Below, in pieces: positions 1-9,079 of a DNA stretch of 64,000 bases. This DNA is from Candidatus Delongbacteria bacterium (GTDB taxonomy: Bacteria > CAIWAD01). The DNA lies in the NCBI GenBank assembly GCA_020634015.1, contig JACKCN010000007.1:62001-126000 (forward strand), in the 5' to 3' direction. The number at the start of each line of letters is the position of its first letter. Position 1 is the first letter of the stretch. The position numbers were made by a program, and so were the translations under genes. The notes beneath the pieces are model-generated. The model made no database searches and was not told where the DNA came from. It saw only the letters and a program-made list of their open reading frames with translations.

Positions 1-397
1 GTTGCAGGGTGTCGAAGGACCCCCGCACCAGCCGCGTGGTGTAGTTGAAGGTCAGCAGGGCCCGGGAGAGCTCGGTCATTTCCCGGTCGATGTCCACGTT
101 GTTGTGTCCGTTCCAGTAGTCCTGCGCGGAATCGATCTCGAGCTCGGCGTCCACCTCGGCCAGTTCACCGGGCTTGGGCAGGTGATCGGGATGGGTCCGG
201 ATCAGGCCGTCCGAATCGGTGCCCAGGGCTTCCTTGAGCTGATCCTCGAAGCTGACGGTGCGCCGCTCGTAGCCATCGGTTTCCGCATTGGCCACGTTGT
301 TGGCGATGGCTTTCTGGCGCAGGGCGTAGGCATCCAGCCCTTTCCCGGCCAGGGGAATCACGGTACGGTCGAACAGCAGGCGTTCAGTGGTGCTCAT
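1..397 (-). CDS. flgB: Flagellar basal-body rod protein FlgB (partial at the window edge)
   Basis: FlgB is a proximal-rod component of the flagellar basal body. The ATG at 397 lies behind AAGGAA, and 132 codons stay open to the window edge. The rod-protein signature NNVANAETDGYERR is at residues 33-46 and NNVDIDREM at about 99-107, both typical of the FlgB/FlgC family. FlgB is usually 130-140 residues, so only the last few codons and the stop are missing. The gene would be the first of a flagellar operon (flgB-flgC-fliE is the common order) continuing off the left edge. A consensus sigma-54 promoter sits 74 bases upstream of the start. The identification rests on both signatures and the length, and is firm. 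Confidence 0.93.
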   Translation of the reverse strand, partial: MSTTERLLFDRTVIPLAGKGLDAYALRQKAIANNVANAETDGYERRTVSFEDQLKEALGTDSDGLIRTHPDHLPKPGELAEVDAELEIDSAQDYWNGHNNVDIDREMTELSRALLTFNYTTRLVRGSFDTLQ

Positions 398-713
398 GGG
401 ACATTCCTTGGCTGTATCGTGCGTGCCCCCACGGACTGTGTCTGGGCAGGGACGGACTGCCGGGGCTTCAAGCAATTGCCGTGCCATGCAGGTGAAATCG
501 TCCAGGCTCTTGTAAACAAAGGGGTTCAGTTCCAAACTGCGGAAGTTTTGAACTGGAGGAACGGGGCCGGAATTGCCACCGGATTCCCGGGGAGGGGAAA
601 ATTTCGCCCCACTCGCGGGAGTGGGCGGACTTGCCAAAAACACTACCTTTGCCCGTCGCTGACCGGCCTTCCTGCCGGAATGACTCTGCACCACATCTCG
701 AAAGGATCCTGAC
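398..713. other. Divergent intergenic region between flgB and the lipoprotein gene
   Basis: These 316 bases separate two divergent genes. They hold the sigma-54 promoter of flgB and the Shine-Dalgarno AAAGGATCC ahead of the ATG at 714. I see no convincing sigma-70 promoter for the rightward gene and no RNA gene. Confidence 0.6.
471..486 (-). promoter_or_regulatory. Sigma-54 (RpoN) promoter of flgB
   Basis: Read on the minus strand the site is TGGCACGGCAATTGCT, an exact match to the -24/-12 core TGGCACG-N4-TTGCW with GG and GC separated by 10 bases. Transcription would start near 460, leaving a leader of about 60 bases before the flgB ATG. Sigma-54 control of flagellar rod genes is established in many flagellated bacteria. 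No activator-binding site could be recognised upstream. Confidence 0.8.
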
Positions 714-1589
714 ATGCGTGTCGTGCCACGTTTGATCGCTCTGCTCAGCCTCGCCGTGGTTCTGGGAGGATGTGTGGCGGGCCAGCAACTCATGCAGGCG
801 ATGGCGCAGGAGATGCAACGCCAGAACATGGGGCAGGAACTGGGGGTGCATCAGCCCGGCAAGACGGCGACGGCCCTGAATGCGGCCAAGCCCGACAGTG
901 CGTCGGCCGAGCTCGATTCGCTGTTCAAGCTGATCTCGCAGGATGTGGGCATCAATCCCGACGAAGGCCATGTGCAGAAGCTGATCTGGCGCACCCGCGT
1001 GATCCGGATGAACGCCGAGACCGCACGCCAGGCGATCCAGAACTGTCGGACGGAGATCTTCAACATCGCGGCCAACACCGAGCAGCTCCGTGCTCTCAAG
1101 GAGATGGACGCACAGATCGACACCGCGCAAGGTGCGGCCAAGGACGAGCTGATCGCCGCGCGCAAGCGCTACGAGGAAGCCGCCATCGATTCGGCCCGCA
1201 ACGACGGCAGCCTCGAGCAGAAGCGTCTGGGCACCGACCAGGCGGCTCGCGTGGGCCTGCTGCTGTACAACCTGGGCGTGGCGGGCATCTGCGACAATCT
1301 GGCCCTGCGCCACCTGCCCAACATTGACAACGACTTCAAGGAAGTGAAGGCCGACCTCTTCGATCGCGGCGGCTCCAACGCCCTCTGGGCGGGCATGAGC
1401 CTGGGTGTGTACGCCAAGGAATTCCTCGCCATCCCGGGCGACCTGATCCACTTCGGCATCGAATTGCCCAAGCAGCTCTTCGCGATCGGCAATCTGGTGG
1501 GCACCATTGGCGTGCTCAAGAAGAACAACCAGATCGAGGAACGGGAAGCCAAGCCCGGCGACAGTTTCCAGTCGCTTGAAGAGTTCTGA
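714..1589 (+). CDS. Uncharacterised lipoprotein
   Basis: This 291-residue protein has a lipoprotein signal peptide: a basic start (MRVVPR), a hydrophobic core and the lipobox LGGC with Cys at residue 20. The region after the lipobox is Gln-rich, and residues of about 60-170 are highly charged and probably helical. Near the C-terminus are two more apolar stretches (around GVAGIC and FAIGNLVGTIGVL). I recognise no family. It is transcribed away from flgB and ends just before a strong hairpin. A flagellar or envelope role is possible from position only. The start is supported by AAAGGATCC upstream. Confidence 0.75.
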   Translation: MRVVPRLIALLSLAVVLGGCVAGQQLMQAMAQEMQRQNMGQELGVHQPGKTATALNAAKPDSASAELDSLFKLISQDVGINPDEGHVQKLIWRTRVIRMNAETARQAIQNCRTEIFNIAANTEQLRALKEMDAQIDTAQGAAKDELIAARKRYEEAAIDSARNDGSLEQKRLGTDQAARVGLLLYNLGVAGICDNLALRHLPNIDNDFKEVKADLFDRGGSNALWAGMSLGVYAKEFLAIPGDLIHFGIELPKQLFAIGNLVGTIGVLKKNNQIEEREAKPGDSFQSLEEF

Positions 1590-1610
1590 GCACTCCATGA
1601 TCCCGCAATG

Positions 1611-1647
1611 AAAACCGCGGCCGGGGGCATGCCCCTCGGCCGCGGTT
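1611..1647 (-). terminator. Intrinsic terminator, probably shared by convergent genes
   Basis: A 15-bp stem (AACCGCGGCCG plus GGGG, one bulged T) closes on a CATG loop. On the minus strand it is followed by TTTTCATT, so it best terminates the cohesin-like protein gene whose stop is at 1710. It may also stop rightward transcription from the lipoprotein gene, although no T-run follows on that side. Confidence 0.75.
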
Positions 1648-1709
1648 CTGCATGCATGGCGTGTGTCTCCAGTGGAGCCGGTCGGCGGAGCCCCCCGGAC
1701 TCCCGTGTG

Positions 1710-3704
1710 CTAGCGAAGCAGGGTGATTCTCCGGGAGAGGCTGCGGCCTTCGTGCTCCAGAAGCAGCAGGTAACTGCCGCTGGCCGCGGGCGCCCCGCCG
1801 GCAGTCCGTCCGTTCCAGACCAGCGAGTGCATGCCAGCTGGCTGTGCGCTGTCGAGCAACTGGACCGTCCTGCGTCCCTGCAGGTCGTACACGGCCAGAC
1901 TCACATGACCGGCCGCGGCGGTGCGGAACGCGATCCGGGTCTCGGGATTGAAGGGGTTGGGCCAGTTGGGCAGCAGCTCCAACCCACCGGGAGTGGTGAC
2001 CGGGGGCTCCTCCACACCCGTGCCGGCCATCACCAGCACACTTCCGTTGCTGCGGCGCACCACGGGATAGCCCTCGTCGAACAGCGCCTCACTCAGTTGC
2101 AGACTCAGGGTCTGGCCGGGAATCGCTTCGGGGTCCAGTTCGCAGACGAACCAGATCAGGGGCAGGCCCGCCGTGTCGGGAATCTGGCCCGAGACCGAGA
2201 AGGCCGCACTCAGCGAGTCCCCGAAGAAGGCCGTGTCGCCCAGATTCTCGCAGAGACTGTTCTCGGTGACCACGCCCGTGATGTTCAGCACTCCGGCGGT
2301 CCAGCTCAGGGCGCACTCGAAGGACTGCACGCTCAGGCCCACCAGGCTGTCGCAGTGCAGGGGCACCAGCGCGCTGCCGCCCTGGGCCACTTCCACGGAC
2401 GTGCCCAGCCGGAGATCCAGATCCACCACCTGCCAGAAACCGGTCTCGGCGGTCTGCCCCAGCTCGTCAATGCCGGAGATCCTGGTCTGCCCTCCGCTGA
2501 GCGCGTGAAACACACCACCGGCATCCACGATGCCCACCAGCGGGTCGCTGCTGCTCCAGCTGATCGCGCCGTTGGGGGTACCCGTCACGCTCACGGTCTG
2601 CGATTCTCCGCGCTTCAAGGTGGGACTCAGAGGTCCCAGCGTGTACGTGCCGGTGGCCGCCAGATTCACGGTGCCATTGCTGCGCAGCACGCTGTTGTTC
2701 TCGTCCAGGCTGGCCTGGTCCAGGGTCACGGCGTTGAAGAGCGAGCTGCCCGGGGTGCTGTGAAGTCGCAGAATCAGCAGCGTCCCCTCGCCATTGAGCA
2801 CGCTGGCATCGGCTCCGACCACGGTGATCAGGTTGCCATTCTGCACGGCCTGCAGGCCCGCCCAGTTCTCGCAGAGGGTGCCCGCCGTCTCCACACCCAG
2901 CAGACTCAGCCGGTTCGAGCCCAGATTCACGGTGCACTGCAGACTGTTGAAACCGCGGGAGTCGGGATTGTCGAGCATCAGCTGCAATTCAAGGTCGCTG
3001 CCCGCGGTGCCCGTCAGATCGACCACCGAGATCCCATGACTGTAGACCGTGATCAGCTGGCTCTGGCCGTGTGATCCGGCACCATCATCCAGCAGGACCC
3101 GGGTCTGGCCCTGGCCGCCCGCAGTGAACACCCCGCCGGCATCCACGCTGCCAACGCCAGGATTGAGGCTGCTCCAGACCAGAGGTGGCACGGCGGCCAC
3201 GCAGGTGTAGGGCACCGTGTCCCCAATCAGCAGGTTCTGCACTACGTTGGGTTGCAGGGTCAGCACCGGGGGTGGCGAATGGGTCAGGTACCCCTGATCC
3301 AGTCCGACCGAGGGTCCGCCCTCGTTGATGATCACGTTGGACATGCTGGACCAGCCAGTGCCCGAGATCAGCGCACGCACTTCCACCAGAACACCGGTTC
3401 CGCTGAGCACGTTGCTCGAGGACGCTGCCAGTTGCAGCAGATTGCCATTCGTGGACACGCTCAGGTCCGCGCCTTGCTGGTTCAGCATGCCACTGACCGG
3501 GTCGACACCCAGGGCGGTCCAGTTGCCGGGCAGAGCCAGCTCCAGTTCCAGCGCCAGAGCGGCGTCCGTCACCGGAATGCTGGCGAGAATCGGGATCAGC
3601 ACTTCCGTGCCGGTGGGCACCGCGAAGGTCTGGTCTTCTATGGTCAGGCTGGCGGCCCTGCCCACAAGGGGCAGGACCAGCAGCAGGCCGAGCAGGGTTC
3701 GCAT
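1710..3704 (-). CDS. Secreted protein with cohesin-like and BIG2-like modules and a C-terminal sorting domain
   Basis: This 664-residue protein has a Sec signal peptide (MRTLLGLLLVLPLVGRAA). Three cohesin-like beta-sandwich modules alternate with two bacterial Ig-like type 2 modules (WSSLNPGVGSVDAGGVF and WSSSDPLVGIVDAGGVF). The last 85 residues form a sorting domain (PNWPNPFNPETRIAF ... RRITLLR) of the kind exported by Por/type IX-like systems and anchored at the cell surface. The ATG at 3704 is preferred because GGGAGA lies just upstream. An in-frame ATG at 3728 overlaps the previous gene's stop (ATGA) but would put polar residues before the signal peptide. It is coupled to the dockerin-bearing beta-helix gene upstream. 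Its substrate or partner is unknown; cohesin-dockerin pairing is an inference. Confidence 0.82.
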   Translation of the reverse strand: MRTLLGLLLVLPLVGRAASLTIEDQTFAVPTGTEVLIPILASIPVTDAALALELELALPGNWTALGVDPVSGMLNQQGADLSVSTNGNLLQLAASSSNVLSGTGVLVEVRALISGTGWSSMSNVIINEGGPSVGLDQGYLTHSPPPVLTLQPNVVQNLLIGDTVPYTCVAAVPPLVWSSLNPGVGSVDAGGVFTAGGQGQTRVLLDDGAGSHGQSQLITVYSHGISVVDLTGTAGSDLELQLMLDNPDSRGFNSLQCTVNLGSNRLSLLGVETAGTLCENWAGLQAVQNGNLITVVGADASVLNGEGTLLILRLHSTPGSSLFNAVTLDQASLDENNSVLRSNGTVNLAATGTYTLGPLSPTLKRGESQTVSVTGTPNGAISWSSSDPLVGIVDAGGVFHALSGGQTRISGIDELGQTAETGFWQVVDLDLRLGTSVEVAQGGSALVPLHCDSLVGLSVQSFECALSWTAGVLNITGVVTENSLCENLGDTAFFGDSLSAAFSVSGQIPDTAGLPLIWFVCELDPEAIPGQTLSLQLSEALFDEGYPVVRRSNGSVLVMAGTGVEEPPVTTPGGLELLPNWPNPFNPETRIAFRTAAAGHVSLAVYDLQGRRTVQLLDSAQPAGMHSLVWNGRTAGGAPAASGSYLLLLEHEGRSLSRRITLLR

Positions 3705-3724
3705 GAGTCGTTCTCCCTGGCTTG

Positions 3725-6700
3725 TCATTTGAGCAGGGTCATGCGCAGGGTCCCGTGGACCGTGGCTGACTCAAGACTCAGGATGTACACGCCCGACGCC
3801 ACTCCCAGACCGGCCTGGTTGGTTCCGTCCCAGCGCAGTTCGTGGTGCCCGGCGGGCAGCGGCCCCTGGTGCAGCGAGCGCACACGCTGACCGGCGATGT
3901 TGTACACCGTCAGGCTCAGGTTCTGGGCCTGGGGCAGGTCAAAGGCGATATGAGTGGCCGGGTTGAAGGGGTTGGGCCAGTTGGGATACAGCTTGAAGCT
4001 GGCGGGCAGCTCGCTGGCCACCTCCGTGCTCGCTCCCAGGGTATGACCGTTGACCCAGGCACCTTCCAGTTCCAGCAGCGACTCGACGGGCTGGGCACCC
4101 AGGACGTGCACCTGCAGCTGCAGGGCCTCTTCCAGCGGACTCAGGGTGGCCAGGGCCACGCGCAGCTCGCCCGCTTCGCTGTGCCAGCGCAGGGTCACAC
4201 CGGGCTGGCTGCAGCTCACGTCCACGATCTCCAGCGCCGTGTCGTCAATGCTCCAGTGAGCTTCGAATCCCTTGAGCGTGTTCTCTCCCGTCAGCTGCAG
4301 CTCCAGCACCCAGCCATCGCCTTCGGGACGGGCCTGGGCATCCAGTTCGGTGTCCGGATCGAAGGGCTCTTCCGGGGTGGCCGAGAGCTCGCCGGGGAAG
4401 GTGGTGAGGCTGCCCACCACATACTGCAGGATGTAGGCCGGGTCCACCGCGTCCACCACACCGTCACCGGTCACATCGGCCACCGCCAGCTGCAGCGGGG
4501 TCAGGACGATGCCACCCACCAGATGGCTCAGCACCAGACTGGCGTCGTAGGCATGGATCTCGCCGTTCAGGCTCACGTCACCCAGGCGGGGCAACTGCAG
4601 TACGGTGGTCCAGGGCTCGTAGTCCACATAGTCGGAGACGACGTCGCCCAGTCCGCCGGGATTGTAGAAGCCACCGTTGCCGGTGTCATCGCTGGCGTCC
4701 AGCGGTCCGCTGCTGTCGCCCCACCAGTTGTTCTCGGCCACCACGGTGATCGAGGTGTTGGTGTTCTTCACCCCGTAGTACAGGTTGTTGATGAAGTCGC
4801 AGCCGCTGATCACCGGGTTGCTGGCACCGCGGCAGGACACGCCGATGTTGCCGTCGGTGAAGGAGCAGTTGGTGATGCTGGGGCTGGCGCTGTTGGCGTC
4901 GATGGCGCCGTAGGTGTTGCCATAGCCCCAATAGCGGAACATGCACCAGTCGAAGTTGCAGAGCGCGTCCCAGGAATCGCTGTCCACGTAGATCGCGTTG
5001 TTCTGGCGCGAGGGCGAGGTGGCGTTGCCGTCGGTGTTGGTGTCGCCTCCGTAGTAGTCATCCGCGATGTGGGTGAAGATGATCTGCTGGTCGGGGTCGG
5101 ATCCGCCAATGGCATTGATGCCCTTGTGCACCAGAATCGAGCGACCGTTGACGCCCTTGATCACGATGCCCGGCGCGATCGAGAGTTCGGCGCTGCTGCC
5201 CACGGTCAGGTTGTCTTCCAGCACGTAGACCAGGTTGGCGATGCCGTCGCTGGACTTCTGCACCATCGAGATGTTCTGGGCCAGGGTCTCGCCCTTGATG
5301 CCGATGCCCTGGTACCCATTGCCATAGCCGAAGACGGTGGACGAGTAGTCCACGTTGCTCACCAGCGACTGGTACACGGGGCTGTACTGGGAATTGTCAA
5401 TGGTGACCGTGTTCATCACTGGCTGGCTGTTGCCGTCGAAGAACACTCCGTGCTGGCAATTGTCGAAGAGGCTGTTGTTGATGGTGGGCGAGGCACTGGT
5501 GCACTTGACGCCGGAATAGGCATGGCGGAACTCGCTGTTCTCGATCAGGCAGTTGGCGTCCACGCTGATGTCGGCGAACTGCACCCCATTCCAGTTGGTG
5601 TACAGGGGCGTGGTGGCCAGACCGTTGTCCTGGGTGTCCAGCGGGTTGCCCACCGTGTCATCGGCCAGTCCGACCAAGGTCACGCCGTCCATTGCCAGGC
5701 TGCCGTTGACCAGCACCGTTGCGCTGGCGCACTTGATCACCACGCCCGGATCGATGTCCAGGTGGGTGGTGGAATTGACAGTCAGCGTCCCGGAGAGGTA
5801 ACGCGTGATGTTGGTGTAGCCACCAAAGTCCATGGGCTGCAGCACGGTGTTGACCGCGAGCGCCTCGGGATAGATCTCGACCGCCTGGACTTCCACGTTG
5901 AAGAACTGGTTGCCGCTGAAGGAAGGAGTGGACACCAGGGACATGCGTACCGGGCAGACATCCATGTTGACGAAGGTGTTGTCTTCCACGATCGGTGCCG
6001 CGGCGCCGATGATGTCCAGACCCCAGCGCCCGTTGGTGATTTCGCAGTTGCGGACTTCCGGCGAGGCCGAAAGGCAGCGGATCAGACCGTAGTACTGGCC
6101 CGCCCAGCCTCCATAGCGGACCACCGCGTGCTCCAGCACGCTGTTGTTGCCCGAGGACTCCTGGAATGTGATCCAGCCCCAGTTGGCGACGCTGGGCGAG
6201 GTGCCGCTGCCGTCTTCGTTGGTGTCGCCACCCACCGCATCGTCCAGCACCGAGGTCAGCACCACCCGGTTGTTGACCTGACCGAGCATGCTCAGGTCAC
6301 CCAGCACGCTGATGTTGCCATAGGTCAGGAATTTGGCCACCACGCCTTCGTCCATGATCAGGTGGCCACTTTCCTGGATGATGAAGGTGGTCAGGAAGAG
6401 GTAGGTGAAGTTGTTCACTCCCGCCACGTTGCGCTGGGGCAGGGTGGCGGTCACGGTCAGAGGCTCGCTGATGATGCCCAGAGCGAAGTAGCCATTGTTG
6501 ACGAAGGTGTTGTTGAAGGAAATCACCGGATTGGAGGTCACGGCCATGTAGATCGGTGTGCTCTGACTGCTCTGGATGGTGCAGTCGCTGATCGTGGGGG
6601 CACTGGTGCCGCGGATCGAGACTCCGAAATAGTTTGCCGTGAGAATGCTGTTGTCGATGGTCGGCGCCGAGTTCTCGCAGCGGATCGCGCCGTCGCTGCT

Positions 6701-8878
6701 GGTGCCACCGTAGGAGATCAGCGCATTGGAGATGTGGCAGTTGGGGTCATCGGCGGTGGCCCGGAAGTCGATGCTGCCCCAGTTGGAATAGCTCGGGCTG
6801 GTGGCGCTGCCGTCGTTGTTGGTGTCGGCCGGATCACCGTGGTTGTCGTCCTTGAGCGAGGTGATCACCACCGGGTCGGTGAGCGTGCCTACCGCTTCCA
6901 GGCTGCCGTCCACCAGAATGTCCACACCGGCGGCGCGCACCTTGAGCACCACGCCCGGATCAATGATCAGGTGGGTGCCGCTGTCGATGCGCAGGTCATC
7001 TTCCAGCAGATAGGTGATGTTGCCGTAACCGGCCAGGCTGCGCTGGAACAGGGTGCAGCTGGTGCCCAGATACTCGCCCAGGATTCCCAGACTGGTCCAG
7101 GCATTGTTGCTGTATACGATGTTGCTGAAGGTGGGCGTGGCCGCCACCGACATGGTGATCGGCGAACGGTCGTGGTTGCTGAAGGTGCAGTCGCTCACCA
7201 CCGGGTTGCTGTTGCCGAAGATCATCAGGCCATGGTCGTTGTTGTCAAAGAAATCACAGTCGGCAATCGTGGGCGAGCTGTCGAAGAGGCCCACGGCCGC
7301 CCAGCGGTACATGCCGTCCAGATTCGTGTGCCAGTACCCTCCGGCGTAGCGGATGTTGAGATGGTCCAGCCCGCCGGTCGAGCTTGTATACGCGATCCCG
7401 CGCCAGTCTCCGGCTGCGGGCGAGGTGATGCTGCCGTCGTTGTTGGTGTCCGCCGGGTTGCCCCAGTTGTCGTCCTTGACGCTGGTGAAGGTCACCGGCT
7501 GGGCCAGCGTGCCATTGATGTTGAGAGTGCCGCTGTTGATCGAGAGGCCATAACTGGCGCTGGTGAACTTGACCACCACCCCGGGATCCACGGTCAGCGC
7601 GAGGCCGCTGGGCACGGTGATGTTGCCGGCCACCACGTAGGTCACATTGGGCACACTGGTGAAATTGCGCACGGGCAGGAACCCATTGGAACTGAGGGTC
7701 TCGGGAATGATCCCGATGGCGTCATAGCCATTGTTCGAGGTGCTGAAATCGTTGCCACTCATCACGGGCAGCGAGCTCAGGCTCATGTAGATCGGGGTGT
7801 TGGTGGCCACCGCGAAGTTGCAGTTGGTGATGTTGGGCGTCGAGACCCCGGTCATGTGCAGCGGATAGGTGCTGTTGCTGAACAGACAGTTGTCGAAACT
7901 GGGGCCGGCGTTCTCGGTGTAGATCGCCGAGGTGCCGAAACGCACGGTGGTGTATTCCATGGTGCAACCGGCATCGTTGGAGTCACCGTAATAGTAGATG
8001 CGCTGCCAGTTGGCGGCCGCGGGCGAGCTGGCGGGGCCGTCGCCGTTGGTATCACCCAGCACATTGTCGTCGCGGATGCTGGTGATCCAGTTGTTCTGCA
8101 GGGCCGTGCCGTTGCAGGCGAAACTGCCGTGTACATAGAGATAGGAAGAGATGGCCATCTTGAGCACGGTGCCCGCGGCCAGGCTGAGCGTGCGTCCCAC
8201 CGGGATGGTCACGGAGCTGGCGAAATGATAGGCCACGTCGGTGTTGCTGTCCAGCTGGATGTCCTGGGACAGGATGCCGAAGTTGCAGTAGATCTGGGGA
8301 TAATCGTTGTTCACCAGACCGTTGGTGCCGGTCAGGTTCAGAGTCATGGCCGAGGTGTTCAGCGAGAGTGGGTAGCGCGTGTTCTCCACGCTGCAGGTGT
8401 TCATGCTGAGGTTGCCACCCGTGCTGACGCTGATGCCGTCCCAGGCGGAATCGGAGATGGTGCAATGGTCCATGGTCAGTGTGTGCCCGGTGACGGCCAC
8501 CTGGGCCACGCTGCTCAGGGAGCCGCCGTTGCGGATGCTGACATGGGCCAGCGAGCTGGAGAGCCCCGAACTGCGGAACTGGATTTCACGCCAGCTTCCC
8601 GCTCCACCGGTTCCATCGATGGTGATCGGGTCCACGGCGGTTCCGGCCGCCTGGATGCAGCCATCCACGAGCAGATAGTAGTTGCCGTCAACGATCAGCT
8701 CGACGCCGGGGTCGATCGTCAGGGTGTGTCCGGACGTGATCTGGGTGTTGCCCGTGATGTGCCAGGGTGATCCGGCCACGTCCAGCGTCAGGTCGCTGGC
8801 CACGGTTGTGGGCACGGAATCAGCCAGGGCCACCCGGCTCAGGGCCATCAGGCACAGGATGAACAAGGGTCTGCGCAT
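3725..8878 (-). CDS. Giant secreted right-handed beta-helix protein with dockerin-like module and sorting domain
   Basis: This 1717-residue surface protein has a signal peptide (MRRPLFILCLMALSRVALA) behind AAGGAG. The body consists of parallel beta-helix modules of about 200 residues. Six contain a calcium-loop-like insert DDN.GDPADTNNDGS.TSP...W at roughly 600-bp spacing (near 8060, 7450, 6825, 6225, 5640 and 5040). Around residues 1430-1495 are two dockerin type I repeats (GDVSLNGEIHAYD and ADVTGDGVVDAVD), followed by a cohesin-like sandwich and a C-terminal sorting domain (NWPNPFNPATHIAF ... TLRMTLLK). Such proteins are typically polysaccharide-binding or degrading enzymes or adhesins. No catalytic motif could be assigned. 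The stop overlaps ATGA with a possible start of the next gene. Confidence 0.85.
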   Translation of the reverse strand: MRRPLFILCLMALSRVALADSVPTTVASDLTLDVAGSPWHITGNTQITSGHTLTIDPGVELIVDGNYYLLVDGCIQAAGTAVDPITIDGTGGAGSWREIQFRSSGLSSSLAHVSIRNGGSLSSVAQVAVTGHTLTMDHCTISDSAWDGISVSTGGNLSMNTCSVENTRYPLSLNTSAMTLNLTGTNGLVNNDYPQIYCNFGILSQDIQLDSNTDVAYHFASSVTIPVGRTLSLAAGTVLKMAISSYLYVHGSFACNGTALQNNWITSIRDDNVLGDTNGDGPASSPAAANWQRIYYYGDSNDAGCTMEYTTVRFGTSAIYTENAGPSFDNCLFSNSTYPLHMTGVSTPNITNCNFAVATNTPIYMSLSSLPVMSGNDFSTSNNGYDAIGIIPETLSSNGFLPVRNFTSVPNVTYVVAGNITVPSGLALTVDPGVVVKFTSASYGLSINSGTLNINGTLAQPVTFTSVKDDNWGNPADTNNDGSITSPAAGDWRGIAYTSSTGGLDHLNIRYAGGYWHTNLDGMYRWAAVGLFDSSPTIADCDFFDNNDHGLMIFGNSNPVVSDCTFSNHDRSPITMSVAATPTFSNIVYSNNAWTSLGILGEYLGTSCTLFQRSLAGYGNITYLLEDDLRIDSGTHLIIDPGVVLKVRAAGVDILVDGSLEAVGTLTDPVVITSLKDDNHGDPADTNNDGSATSPSYSNWGSIDFRATADDPNCHISNALISYGGTSSDGAIRCENSAPTIDNSILTANYFGVSIRGTSAPTISDCTIQSSQSTPIYMAVTSNPVISFNNTFVNNGYFALGIISEPLTVTATLPQRNVAGVNNFTYLFLTTFIIQESGHLIMDEGVVAKFLTYGNISVLGDLSMLGQVNNRVVLTSVLDDAVGGDTNEDGSGTSPSVANWGWITFQESSGNNSVLEHAVVRYGGWAGQYYGLIRCLSASPEVRNCEITNGRWGLDIIGAAAPIVEDNTFVNMDVCPVRMSLVSTPSFSGNQFFNVEVQAVEIYPEALAVNTVLQPMDFGGYTNITRYLSGTLTVNSTTHLDIDPGVVIKCASATVLVNGSLAMDGVTLVGLADDTVGNPLDTQDNGLATTPLYTNWNGVQFADISVDANCLIENSEFRHAYSGVKCTSASPTINNSLFDNCQHGVFFDGNSQPVMNTVTIDNSQYSPVYQSLVSNVDYSSTVFGYGNGYQGIGIKGETLAQNISMVQKSSDGIANLVYVLEDNLTVGSSAELSIAPGIVIKGVNGRSILVHKGINAIGGSDPDQQIIFTHIADDYYGGDTNTDGNATSPSRQNNAIYVDSDSWDALCNFDWCMFRYWGYGNTYGAIDANSASPSITNCSFTDGNIGVSCRGASNPVISGCDFINNLYYGVKNTNTSITVVAENNWWGDSSGPLDASDDTGNGGFYNPGGLGDVVSDYVDYEPWTTVLQLPRLGDVSLNGEIHAYDASLVLSHLVGGIVLTPLQLAVADVTGDGVVDAVDPAYILQYVVGSLTTFPGELSATPEEPFDPDTELDAQARPEGDGWVLELQLTGENTLKGFEAHWSIDDTALEIVDVSCSQPGVTLRWHSEAGELRVALATLSPLEEALQLQVHVLGAQPVESLLELEGAWVNGHTLGASTEVASELPASFKLYPNWPNPFNPATHIAFDLPQAQNLSLTVYNIAGQRVRSLHQGPLPAGHHELRWDGTNQAGLGVASGVYILSLESATVHGTLRMTLLK

Positions 8879-9079
8879 GTCGAACTCCTTTATGGCGATG
8901 CTGGGATTGCTGCATGTGGTTCCCGCAGGAACGGCCCAAAGATTCACTTGAGGGGGCAGTCACGATGTGATACCGGACACCTTTGACAACTTAGGCAGAA
9001 AGCTGGGCCAGGCGTTCGCGCTGACTTCACCGATGATGCGGTATGGAGAACTGGACGGAAGGGAGAATCGAAGACGGGG

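Noticed and set aside
3842..8770. A 1642-codon open frame on the plus strand, rich in His, Val, Gly and Asp
   Set aside because: It is exactly antisense to the beta-helix protein, which has a signal peptide, repeats and a sorting domain. High GC at codon third positions keeps the opposite strand open.
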